A DNA stretch of 64,000 nucleotides from assembly GCA_016110215.1 (NCBI GenBank), contig JADWQD010000029.1, forward strand, positions 32,030 through 96,029, in the 5' to 3' direction. The notes below the pieces were generated by a model, which worked only from the letters and a program-made list of their open reading frames with translations, ran no database searches and was not told where the DNA came from. A program made the translations under genes and the position numbers. Source of the DNA: Capronia americana (Eukaryota > Ascomycota > Eurotiomycetes > Chaetothyriales > Herpotrichiellaceae). Below are positions 12,015 to 22,800 of this stretch, piece by piece. Each line of letters opens with the position of its first letter. Position 1 is the stretch's first letter.

Positions 12015-13777
12015 TCATAGCCTGGCTCCCTCCTTTCTCAGTCGTTCCCTCGTAACGTCTCTCAGCTGTCTTCTCAGGATCTTGCCTGATGGGTTCTTGG
12101 GGATCGCATCCATGAACTCAACGCCGCCTGCCAGCCTCTTGTAGCGGATCACCTTGCCCTCGACGAACTTCTTGACGTCGTCTTCCGTCAGCTTGCTCCC
12201 CTCCGGTCCTACCTGCCTCACTACAAATGCGCGAGGCTTCTCGTCTCCGTCTTCGGTGGGCATGCCGATCACAGCGGCGTCAGCGATTCCGGGATGTTCC
12301 AACAACAATGCTTCCAGCTCGGCCGGTGCAACTTGGTTCCCCTTGACTTTGATCAACTCCTTCTTGCGGTCGACGATGAAGAACTTGCCGTCATCGTCCA
12401 CGTACGCGATGTCGCCTGTCTTCAGCCACCCGTCCGGCGTCAAGGTCTCCTGCGTCGCCTTCGGGTTGCCCCAGTAGCCCTTCATGACGTTGGGTCCGCG
12501 AACCCATAGTTCACCCCGAGCAGCGGGGCCGCGCTCCGTGATCTCCGAGAGGCCATCTTCGGTCATGATCTTCGCTTCACAGTTGGCATTGGGTTCGCCG
12601 ACGGCCTGGGTCAGAGAGGTCTCATTAGGATTCCACCCCAGAAGTGAGCAGGTACACCTGTTGATTAGGAAGTTAGTTCTGCAGAGTAGTCACCACAGGC
12701 AAGATTCGCGGTTCGCTCTTACTCGGTCATTCCCCAGCCTTGCTTAAAGTTCAGTCTGCTCCCTAACCGGCGCTCAACCTGTTCGGAGACGTCTCGACCT
12801 AACGGGGCTGCGCCGCATCCAACCTGTTCAACCGAGCTCAGGTCGTAGTTCTCCACTGCCGGATGCTTTGCCAGCAGGACGGCTATCGGTGGCACAAGCG
12901 TGTAGTCTGTGATTCGAAACTTCTGCGTGTATTCCAGGAAGAGGATGAAGTCGAACTTCGGCATGACGTAGACCGGGATTTGGCGGTTGAAGGCTTGTGC
13001 GATATAGAATGTCTGTCCGTACGCGTGGTAAAGGGGTAGGAAACACAGCCACGACGCCCGGGCCGTGCGTTCCTCGTGGTTCGGGAGGAGTTTGCCCATT
13101 TCCTGAACCTGGATCATGTTGGAAATGTAGTTCTTGTGAGTGATCTCCACGCCCTTGGGAACCCCAGTCGTGCCGCTGGAGTAATTCAACGCCAGCGTGG
13201 TGTCACACTCCCCGGGGCCAGTGAGATCGTCCCATCGAAAGCCCTTGGCGTCCTCGGCTGGGGCGACCAGGTCCGCCCAGTACCTGCAGCCCTTCTGCCC
13301 TTGAGTTTCGCCATCGTATATCTTGGCGTTGTACACGAAGACTCGTTCCGCAGGATCGAGACCAGCCAAGCGGGCAGCTTCGATTCCTGTATCGAGGGAA
13401 CCCTCGGAACACAGCAGATACGTCGCGCCGCTGTCCTTCAACTGATGAGCCAGCTCCCGTGCGACGAAAGTCGGATTGGCGCCCGTGAATATCCCGCCCG
13501 CACAGAGAACGCCCATGAAGACCACGGGGACGAAGAGATCATTGCCGCTGAACAGGAGGACTCGATCTCCCTTCCTGAAATGCTTGGACCGCTGAAGACC
13601 GAGAGCAAACCGCTGAGCCCATAACCGGAACTGGTCTCGCGTGAGATAGTGCGTGTCCGGCCTCGCCGCCTCTGAAAACGCCCGTTTGGAGCCAAGTGGT
13701 GCATCGGGAGACTTGAATAGGAACGTCTGGAGCGAGCAGTCCGGTATGGGAACGGACCAGCGTGACTGGTACGGCAT
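12015..13777 (-). CDS. AMP-dependent acyl-CoA synthetase / 4-coumarate-CoA ligase-like enzyme, probably peroxisomal
   Basis: Adenylate-forming enzyme that activates a carboxylic acid (fatty, cinnamic or other aromatic acid) to its CoA thioester. Two exons, 13777-12723 and 12657-12015, flank a 65-nt intron (GTAAGA donor, CTAAC branch, CAACAG acceptor). The junction rebuilds GMTE-CTCSLLGWNP, the family's A5 region, giving 565 residues. Motifs include the P-loop SSGTTGVPKG at about residues 200-209, GELWVRGPNVMKGYW, the hinge GWLKTGDIAYVDDDGKFFIVDRKK and the C-terminal PSGKILRR with the catalytic lysine. The protein ends in ARL, a type 1 peroxisomal targeting signal variant, as in many fungal 4CL-like ligases. 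The exact substrate cannot be read from sequence. The next gene upstream on the same strand is a DUF4188 protein. Confidence 0.9.
12658..12722 (-). other. Intron of the acyl-CoA ligase gene
   Basis: 65-nt GT-AG intron. Removing it restores the conserved GMTE segment that is cut between the two exons. Confidence 0.88.
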
Positions 13778-14448
13778 AGCGAAGGAGATCGGAGAAGTCT
13801 ACCGGGGATGATGTACGGTGACGACCGGGGACGGTGAATGACCGAGGCGGAAACCGAAAACCTCAGTTAGGGACCAAGTCGATGCGGTTGAGACGGCGTG
13901 CGGTCACAATCCGAGAAAAGCCAGACCCAGCGACATGAAGACAACTCCAGAATCGATCCCCGACTTTTTATACTCACCTGGCTTATCCAGCGGCTCGCCG
14001 TTACCGAGTGGGATGGGCATTGCGGATTCGCAGCACCATCTATCAAATCTGCCGAGGCTCATCTGGACACAACGACCCTCCCATAGGATACGGCAAGACC
14101 AACTAAACTTGAAGGAGGCTCCTGACAGCATCCCACGTTACTGGTTGCGCCGTTTGCAGGGCTTTTTCCATTGCGTGGGCGACGCAGCTTATCCCAGCGA
14201 GGCAGCTAGATACCCGCTAATGAAACAATGAGGGGCTCAGCCAAGTTACCGAGGCTGGCTAGAAAGCATTGCGAGGACTGCCGGAAAGGGAGGCTGCTTA
14301 TGCTTATATGGTATAATTATTTGTACAATGACACGACCGAGGAGTCGTTCCAAGTGTGAAATCTGAACGCCGCACGCCAGAGCCCGTCATTTGCCAAACC
14401 TCCAGTTTGTAGAGTTACAGGCTCTCGATTGCAACCAATTCTCGACAC
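13778..14448. other. Intergenic, ligase promoter side
   Basis: Upstream region of the minus-strand ligase and downstream region of the DUF4188 gene. Nothing else recognised. Confidence 0.5.
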
Positions 14449-15406
14449 TCAAGCCTCGTAATTTGCGCCGGGAGCGAGTCCATGTTTCTCATACAGCTCC
14501 TCTGGCCTCCTTCCCAACCGCCCAGCGCTGCTCCTCAATTTGCCGCTCCTGGCGTCGATCAGAGGCGAGATATACTGGTCCTCGACCGTACCCCCAACCA
14601 TCTTGTCGCCCTTTCTTAGATAGCTGGTCGCGCCTAGTAACGTGGGCTGGAAGTTGACGTAGATGGCCTCCCAGTGCTTAGAGCTCACCTCCCAGATCTC
14701 ATGGTTGATGCCAATGTGGTCGTTCTCCTTGAGGGTCCTATTCCACCAATCCCACGCCTCCTTGTGAAAGTCGCCGTACGCAAATTTATGGACGTCTTCC
14801 GCTGACCTCCAGTAACTGAGGAACAATGTCTCGGTTGCCCCGTTCTTGTCCTGGTTGGTCCACGAGGAGCCTCCATAGAAGCCAGCGTTGGTGTTGTCCT
14901 TCTCCAGGAGCTTGATCATTTCATTCAGATAATCACCGATTGCCTTGACGTTGGGGGCGAATATTCCCAACGGATGGTTGACTTTGGCACCTAACAGAAA
15001 CACCACGACTTGCTCCTGCGATGCTTCCTCGTGGAATGTACCGTCCTCGTCTGGAACCTGGGGTGACGTGCGGTGCAAGATAGCATCATCCAGATAATGG
15101 TTTCTTTTCCAACCGTACGTAATGGCCAGAGTCCCCGCAAGACGTGCACCGAGGATGAGAAGCGACGGAAGAACGGCGTAAAATCGAGGAATGATGAAAA
15201 CCACAAGTGACTGCAACAATGCCCCTAGGAGAATCCAAGTCGACAGGGAGAAGTTTTCCCGAAGAGCCTTGGAGACAGTCAGTGCTTGAAATGCGAACCA
15301 CGGGGAAGGGGAGAATTACATAGACAAGTCTTCGATTCGCGCTGGGCCAATTGGCTTGCGCTCGTGGCGGCTTTGTGGATGGAGCAAGGAGCGACTTGAA
15401 TGCCAT
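14449..15406 (-). CDS. DUF4188 (monooxygenase-like ferredoxin-fold) protein
   Basis: Two exons, 15406-15320 and 15267-14449, separated by a 52-nt intron in phase 0 (GTAATT donor, CTGAC branch, CCAAG acceptor), giving 301 residues. The ATG at 15406 starts MAFKSLLAPS; the junction gives RRLVY-ALRENFSL, and the second exon continues with a hydrophobic stretch (WILLGALLQSLVVF and following) that could be one or two membrane segments near the N-terminus. The rest matches the DUF4188 pattern, with SYWRSAEDVHKFAY, WDWWNRT, IGINHEIWEV and an FQPTLLGATSY segment. These resemble the dimeric alpha-beta-barrel fold of heme-degrading monooxygenases and aldoxime dehydratases. Biochemical role unknown; some members sit in secondary-metabolite clusters. 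Without the intron the only start would be a TTG at 15219. Confidence 0.75.
15268..15319 (-). other. Intron of the DUF4188 gene
   Basis: 52-nt phase-0 GT-AG intron inferred from splice signals and from the family-like N-terminus it restores. Confidence 0.7.
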
Positions 15407-16608
15407 TGAGCTCGGTAACGTGAGTGTCGCTACAGTAGGTGATGAGGGTTCCGTGTGTTTTGATCGAGATTCGCTACGTTGGGGTTTGTCGTGACAGGAT
15501 GTGAAATACTAAGACATCCTCAAGAGGGTAGAAGAACGTGCCCGACTTTATATCAAGCAAGGCCAAACAGTCTCTCTTACCGGTTGCATCATGCGTACTT
15601 CATCTTGCGGACGCAAAGGCTCTCAGTTGCAATGGCTAGCGTAAACCAGCCGGGAATTGATGATGGCCCCAGGGTTGTAACTTGTAAGCACCTACATAGG
15701 CGCAGGAATTGTAACCTCAGCGATTGGTTGAGCGTTGCCCAAGAGCAGGGCGAAGCTGGCTCGAAAGGACATCGTCCAAGTAGGCACGGCTCTTGTTCAT
15801 CCGCTACAAGTCGCATCGCAAGCTGAAACCCAACGGAGAAGCGTGACAGGTAAGAATTCAAGACTTTAAGGCCGTAAAGAAAGTGCGGAGTACACTGGGC
15901 CACCCAGCGGCGAATGTCCTTAGGTCCTTGTGTCAGCGAACCCCCGCAATTTGTTGTGCAGAATTTGAGCCGTCGGGTCAGCATCTACCTCGTGTTCGGC
16001 CGTACGACCAGTCAATGGATTCATCGGGACAGCCATATTCGCCCCTCCCAGGATAGTAGCTCCTCCGTACCCCTAGATACCGGCCTGAATGCGCCCAATA
16101 TTTTCGCATGTACGAACAAAGTCTACGCGGCGATGAAAGAACCGCGGAACAGAGCATGAAGACAAGTACCTCGAGGCTAATACGTTTGAATCGTGAGATA
16201 CGACTGAGCAGATCGTGTTGCGCGTGGGAGGAAGTAGTCAGTCGACAAAAAGACCAATGTCTCCCGCACGCCTATGGGCAGAGGCAAGCCACCGCTGTGG
16301 TAAAATAATCTTGCGAAGCAACCCGGAAAGCACATCCGGAAGTGTGGGCATCTGAAACAAGTCAAATCCTGATTGTGCATCTATATGTTCGGAACGGACG
16401 CTGGCGAACGAGGACTTGCTCGCAGTTAGTTGCGTCCTCGCTCTTCGTCTCCCTCGATGCCCGGTATTCTATCATTACTCCGTACCTGTCTTTGGTTTCT
16501 GTTTCGTCAGTTCAGTAACGCGTCGCTTCAGCCCCAAATAACCTATGCAGTAATGCAAGCAATGCTAGGGACCATAATCTTCTCACAACGATTCGGATTG
16601 GCCACCCC
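15407..16608. other. Intergenic region of 1.2 kb
   Basis: Holds the promoter of the DUF4188 gene and the 3' side of the desaturase gene. No gene or repeat recognised. Confidence 0.5.
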
Positions 16609-18101
16609 TCATGAAGTTGAGGACTTTGACCTTTTCGCAGGAGGGAGGCCCAGTCCGTTTGAGTTGCGGAAGAATAGCACACCAGCCTTGTCACCAGTCG
16701 CTCCCTCCATCGGTTCGACCCAGGCGCACCATCTCATGGATTTCCATAAGCTCTTGATGAAGCCAATTGAGCCATCCTTGACATCACTGCGGTAGTGACG
16801 ACCCATGACCTTCTTGATCGCCTCACTCGCCTCGTCCGCGTTGTAGAACGGAATGGTGCTGACATAGTGGTGCAGGACATGGGTCTCGATGATCCCGTGC
16901 AGCAATTGACGGCCGATGAAGCCGAATTCCCTGTCGATCGTGGCCGCCGCTCCACGAGTATACGTCCACGTCTCAGGAGTGTAGTGGGGCAGAGATGGAT
17001 CGGTGTGCTGCAGATAAGTGATCGCAACTATTCACCTTGTCAGCAAAAGAGATCAGAAACATATCTCGGGGCCGTCAAGAACTTACCCAACCAGTGGTTC
17101 ACCCAAAGATATGGAGCGAAATACCACAGGAACAAGTTGGCGAAGCCATAACTCTTACCGATCGAGTAGAGGATGCTGCCTGTGACCAGGAGACCCAGGT
17201 CACTCAGGACAATCAGCTTCGCATCCTTTGCTTCGTACAGGGGACTGCGGGGGTCGAAATGGTTGACACCGCCTCCGATGCCGTTGTGCTTGCCAACACC
17301 ACGGCCCTCACGTTGAACCTCGTGCTTGTTGTGGCCGGTGACATTGGTGAAGAGGTACATTGGCCAGCCGAAGAGTTGCTGGCTGATAAGATGAACTGCT
17401 GTGGCGAGAGGGGTCTCCTCAGTAAGCTCATCCAGCTGGTGAAGCAGGTAGCTTCTGCGAGAGCAAAATTGCTCCTTCGTCTTCGGGACAAATACCATGT
17501 CTCGCTCCATGTGGCCAGTGGCCTTGTGGTGCTTGCCGTGAGAGATTTTCCAGGAGAAATATGGTACCAAAAGCGAGGTGTGGCAGAGGAAGCCAACAGT
17601 ATCGTTCAGGACTTTGCTGGGTGAGAAGGACTGGTGACCGCACTCATGAGCCAATACCCAGAGACCCGTGCCAAAAAGACCCTGCACAAAGGTATAGAAA
17701 AACCAAAGAACAGCTCTGACGGGCGCAGATGGGACGTTCTCCGGTGTCAGAAAGCGATTGAAGAGGTAGAAGGTGACGGCCAGGGAGACCACGTCCCTAG
17801 CGACATAGTAGAGACCAGTGGCGGCAGATCGCTCGAAACAGTGCTTGGGGATGGCCCTGTGGATATCGCCAATGGTATAATCAGGGACCTCGAAAGGGTT
17901 GCCATATGTGTCAACCAGCTGCTTCTCTTCAGGAGCCTGTTTCGGAGAGACGTCTTCTGATGCGAGGGAGGACAATGAGGTGGAGGATGGAGAGGATCTC
18001 GGGCTATCGAGAGGGGAGATGTTGGCGGACGAGGCGGGGGTGGAATCGGTGGTGACCATTCGACGGAGGGCTGCCTCGGCAGGCAAAGCGGTGGTAGTCA
18101 T
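16609..18101 (-). CDS. Delta-12 fatty acid desaturase (oleate to linoleate), ER membrane
   Basis: Converts oleoyl chains in phospholipids to linoleoyl chains in the endoplasmic reticulum. Two exons, 18101-17087 and 17027-16609, around a 59-nt intron (GTAAGT donor, GAATAG acceptor), giving 477 residues, the usual size for fungal enzymes. The three diiron histidine boxes are present: HECGH at about 152-156, HGKHH at 188-192, and HVLHH at about 388-392 in the second exon. A Ser/Thr/Pro-rich N-terminal tail of about 60 residues precedes the catalytic part, with hydrophobic stretches at LYYVARDVVSLAVTFYLF and LWFFYTFVQGLFGTGLWVLA. The start is ATG at 18101; the mRNA leader is pyrimidine-rich, as in many highly expressed fungal genes. 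A delta-15 or bifunctional activity cannot be excluded by reading alone. Confidence 0.93.
17028..17086 (-). other. Intron of the delta-12 desaturase gene
   Basis: 59-nt GT-AG intron. Splicing joins NHWL to VAITYLQHTDP and puts the third histidine box in frame. Confidence 0.9.
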
Positions 18102-19881
18102 GGTCTACTCAGCGGTAGAGGAGAGACTGATATGTGCTTGAGTGGTTGAGCTGGAGGGAGTGGGAGGAAGGCGACGATTGTGTCTGCGAAACAGTGATGG
18201 GGGCTGAAGCTTGAGAATACCGCTGGGCCAGATCAAGAAGAGGAAGGGTTTCTCAGCTCGAGGAAGATAAATGATATTGCATGGCCACGGTGCTTTTAGG
18301 GCAGAGCAAACTGTGAGCAATCGGTCACGGTTTCCCTATTGTAGAAATGAACGGCCAGCAAGTGGTGCAAAGGGCAGGGCGGTGGAGAGTGTGGGCTGTC
18401 GGCAGGTGATTTTTTTTGGCACGGGTGGGAAAAGCGCATGTTCTCAACAAACTTGAAGTCCCTCCAAGCTAGCGCGGCAAGGGCAAAACTCAGCTAAAAC
18501 CAGGGCCCGGCCAAAGAGCTGCAAGCAGCTCCCTGGGCGGTGAGGGAGGGACGATTTACAGCCGGGGCATCTAGGCCGAGGATCGCCCAGAGATGGAGAA
18601 TGCAAAACTAGGGCACAAACACGTTAGTCCGGCGCGACTCATTAGCGGGAATCGGCACACTACACAGTACAAGTACGAATGAGTACCAAGCAGGTGAGCT
18701 GGCTCGCTGGGTAAGTATTGAGTATTGATGTTGAGCTTCCATTCCACTGAATAATGTAGGCGGCTACAGTATTCAAAGTGTACCTATGAACTACTCGGAG
18801 TGAGCCAATAAAATGGAAAAATGGAAAGATGAAACCGAGGTTACTCAATCTGAGTCTTTACTAGGTAAAACTGTGTTGGGATCATGTAACGACTCCTACT
18901 GCCAAAGTCACCCTGTTTGAGGGTTGAGGGTTTAGTGCACTCGAAGGGCGAGTGATCAGCAGACACACCAAGAAGGACTCTTCTTGTACGGAGTACGAGT
19001 ACCTCGAAGCTGAAGATCCCCGTGGCACGACAGCGAGCGTGACCTTTGGCCCACCGGTTTTTTTTTGTTGACCGTGTTCTGATCGTGACCTTTCCCAAGC
19101 CTAGGCCGCACCATCCACAATGGGTCTCCCAGACTACTCCAGCAGACACGTCCAGTCCGGAGCAAGCGGTATGATGTGCATAAGCCACTGTCAGCTGGGG
19201 AAGCTGAAAGGACGGGTGCTGCTTGCCCTTTCGAGCACATGCTCATTCCCGCCGACATGATTGCTGACAACCTACGAGTGCGTTTCGCCAGCAGATCCAG
19301 GGCCAAATTGCATGTGCGAGACGTGCAAGCTTCACGTGCTATTGAGGACGACTCTCCCAACATCTTTCGCGTTCGGTGAAATGGAGAAGACCGAGGCATA
19401 GAGCACGGCGGTGATCGAGTCTAAGCCAGGGTCCGCTTAACATCCCACTCAGCCAGGCAGTCACGTAGTGAGAGGCTCGGCCTGTTGTCCTGTGTTATGC
19501 AGGGCGAAATCGGAGCTCCACGAAAACGGTTTTGTTGGGGAGCTGAGACTTGAGGCTAACCTTCCTCGACCTTTTGCTGATGCTCCAAAGGGCCCCAGCG
19601 TGGCAGTCTCGGCGATGGCGTCACCCACAGTAGGGACAGCATCAAGCTCATTGCGGTTAGGCAACCGGTTCGTGCCGCCGAAGGGATCTCCAACTGGTTC
19701 GAGAACCGCAGCTCAAGGTTTCTGGAACAGCCGATAGCGAGATCGTTCCTGGCGCTTTGTGTCACTGTACATCCTCAGCGATCTCAAGTGCGATGCGGCT
19801 CAAAATCTTCTGGCGAGATTTTGGGCTCCAGGATGCCGCCGTGGCGGTCAAGAGCAGATTTGGTAGCTCGATATCCGCCAC
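18102..19881. other. Long upstream region of the desaturase gene
   Basis: 1.8 kb between the desaturase start and the Trs130 stop, both on the minus strand. It contains poly-T runs (near 18411 and 19060) and no gene that I can support. It should hold the desaturase promoter; a long regulatory region would suit a gene controlled by temperature or fatty acids, but no specific site was identified. Confidence 0.45.
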
Positions 19882-22800
19882 TCAGCCGACGCCTCCACGG
19901 CTCTCACTTGCTATTAATCTCCCTGTGCCATCATCCGGTATTGCTCCGAACACATCCACGGTAGTGCTCCGCAAATCTGGGGTAACCAGGACACTTCGGC
20001 CGTGAGTCGGGTTTTGCAAATCGCTCACCACATCTACCCATTCGTCTTTGTCACTGTTCGCGGCTCGCTTGCGACATCGTACCGTGATTGTAGGGATCAG
20101 GAGGTGGCCGATGTGCTGCGGAAACATGACAAGCGGCATGCGGGTAGGCTGTTGGGTCAACCGCACATTGCCTTTGCGTCTCCCACCAAGCAACCAGGAA
20201 TCAGAAGGGGCGACAATCTCAAATGATCCTTCCAGTTCAAAGTCTACCTTGTCTTCAACTGTTATCACAAGTTCAGCCATGATCGGCTGGCCAACCGCAG
20301 CGGTCGATTTTGTCGTGGTCGATAAATTGAGGTTCAAAGACGCCAGAACCAAAATTGGCCTCTGTGGGACGTCAACAAACAATCTGAGCTGTCGCTGAGG
20401 TACTTTTGAGGCCGAGAACTTGATGCGTGGCGTTCGAGAATGCCAGTCTCGGAGCCAATTTTCGATGTTTGCTCTCGTATCTTTGTTGAATGCACACAAG
20501 ACCGATGGCCATTCCATGTCCTCCATCTTCCAGACCTCAAACTCCTGCAACAACCCAGCTACCTCCACGTCCTGTTCTGTCCATGTAGATCGAACTCGCT
20601 CCACCAAATGCGACGCTAAGAGTCTGGCTGCAAAAGCGTGATCTGTCCGAAGAAGCTCATGGGTGAAGTGGGTCTCGAGAATGGCGAAAATCACGCCATC
20701 GAGAGATTGAAAGTCAACGATGAGCGTCATTCTGCCAACAGTGCCTCTAGCATCGTTGCGCTTTGGGATTAGCCGTACAGTCCAGTTGGCGGGATGTTTC
20801 GGAAACACCACAAACGGCTCATCAAAGCTGCCTCCAGTCACCAGGCGATAGAATTCGTTTTCCTCCAGCCTGCAACCAATGAGACGCAAAGGCACCATTG
20901 TCGAAGGACTTATGGTGAATTTGGAGTACGTGAAGTCTCTGCGGAAAACATCTTGCACATTGACCGTGACAGGTAGAATGACCTTGACAGAGAGCGTGTC
21001 ATAGAATGTGAAGGTCCCTTCGTCAGTCTCGTAGTTTGCTTCGATGCGCAGTGTCACAGCTGGCTCGGACGCCATTTCCATGCTGTAGGGTATTTCCACA
21101 TCCGTAACTGACTCTGGGCCTAGATCATTCATGATTATCAGCAACGCATCGCCCTCCCGTGCTGTTGATAGACAGACAGACTTCCGTCGCCCGTCTACTA
21201 GCTTTGAATCATGGATGTTGAGTCTCAACCCGGCTGTGGCTGTCCGCAGGCGGAGTTTGCACTGCTTGACGTTGTTGTAACCCGGCCTGACTTGAAGCAA
21301 CAGCCGCCGTGCCTCAGCCAGATGTATAATCGGAAAAGGATATATTTTGACGCCGAAATTTCGGTGGCTGGGATAGACCAGGAGCGGCACCACAGCTGAG
21401 AGAGGATTGGAACTTTCCTCAGACCGGGCCGATTCATCGTCCTGCCCTGACTTGAAACGGTGCAATAGTCTGAGATTCCCAATGGACAGTTCAACATCAT
21501 CAGGAACATACCAGCCTTGAGTGGAGACAGGAGTTTCCAGAGTTACAGTCGTGCTTGCAGCAGTGATAGCCACCTCCTCCCTCAAGGTAAGCACAATAAA
21601 CCGAGGTTCACTGCCATCCTTGGTGACCAATCGCAATTTGATTTCCTTGATAGGAGGAGTGCATATGCCGGGCAAACAGCTTATGTCAATTGAAGCGGAG
21701 AAACCATCTCTGCGCTCTAACGGGGAAATAGTCCTCGAAACGTTAGCGATATGAAACAATGATGCCGCTGGAAGCGTGGTGGCCGGGATCGTCGGCAAGA
21801 CCCGAAATAATTCATCGATGTAAAATTGGTTCAAAGCTGATGATGGATTCCTTGACACCTTGCTGTGTGGCTGACTTGTGGAGTGCAGACATGATATCAG
21901 ACACTTTGCGTACTCGCTCGGTCTTTCCAGATTCCGCAGACAATCGGCATAGATGCGCAGTAGATAGCCTTCCGACACCCGGTAGGAGAACCGGGGCAGT
22001 GGACCAATGATACTGTGAAGGTACCGAGCTGCGATAACGTAATTTCCTTGCGAGTATTCCATGGCTACCAAATCGGTTAATATCTGTTGCGATGTAGCCG
22101 CCTTATTGCCCACCCCAGAAAGGGCCCGGTAAGAGAATGTAGACAGGATGAGGTAGAGGTTGGTAAATGACCGCTTGGATGACCCTGCTGCTTTCAAAGT
22201 GGTCGAATCCAACCCTGCGAGCACCTCAGTAGAGGAAAGCCGATCGTCCATCTCCTCGGGACTGGGCTCGCCATTGGGGACGCAGGTCGTGCCATGACTG
22301 TCAAGGCTCGAGGCCAGTTGTGTCATGTTCACGACCCATGGTTTCGTCGCCTCAAGATTCTCCAGTAAGTGTCTAGCCATTAGTGCAAGCTTTGAAATCC
22401 ACAAAGCAAGGCGTCGAAAGCCAGGATGTGCCGTGGTGGATTGTCTGTAGCTTGTGCCATTGGGCATAATCGAGTTTCTCTTGGCACGCTCCTGAGAGCG
22501 CTCGCGCGAAGGGGAACGCTCCGGACCAAGGGACATGCGCGACGAGCTCGCGGCGAACTCAGGAAGGTGCCGCCCGAGGTCAGAATCTGCATTCTGAGAG
22601 AGCTCGACAGCGTCCAGAGAAAGAGCTTGAGTATCATGTTCATCGTCAAGACCGAGTGCTGGCATGACCTGCGTCAAGATTTGCATAGCAGCGCGCCACT
22701 GCCAAGTGCAAACGATATTGCCAGTAATTGTACGCTGGTTGTGCAGCTCCTCCTCACTCAACCCCTCCTGCCCGCCCCAGGCATGGTAGAGCTCAAAGCG

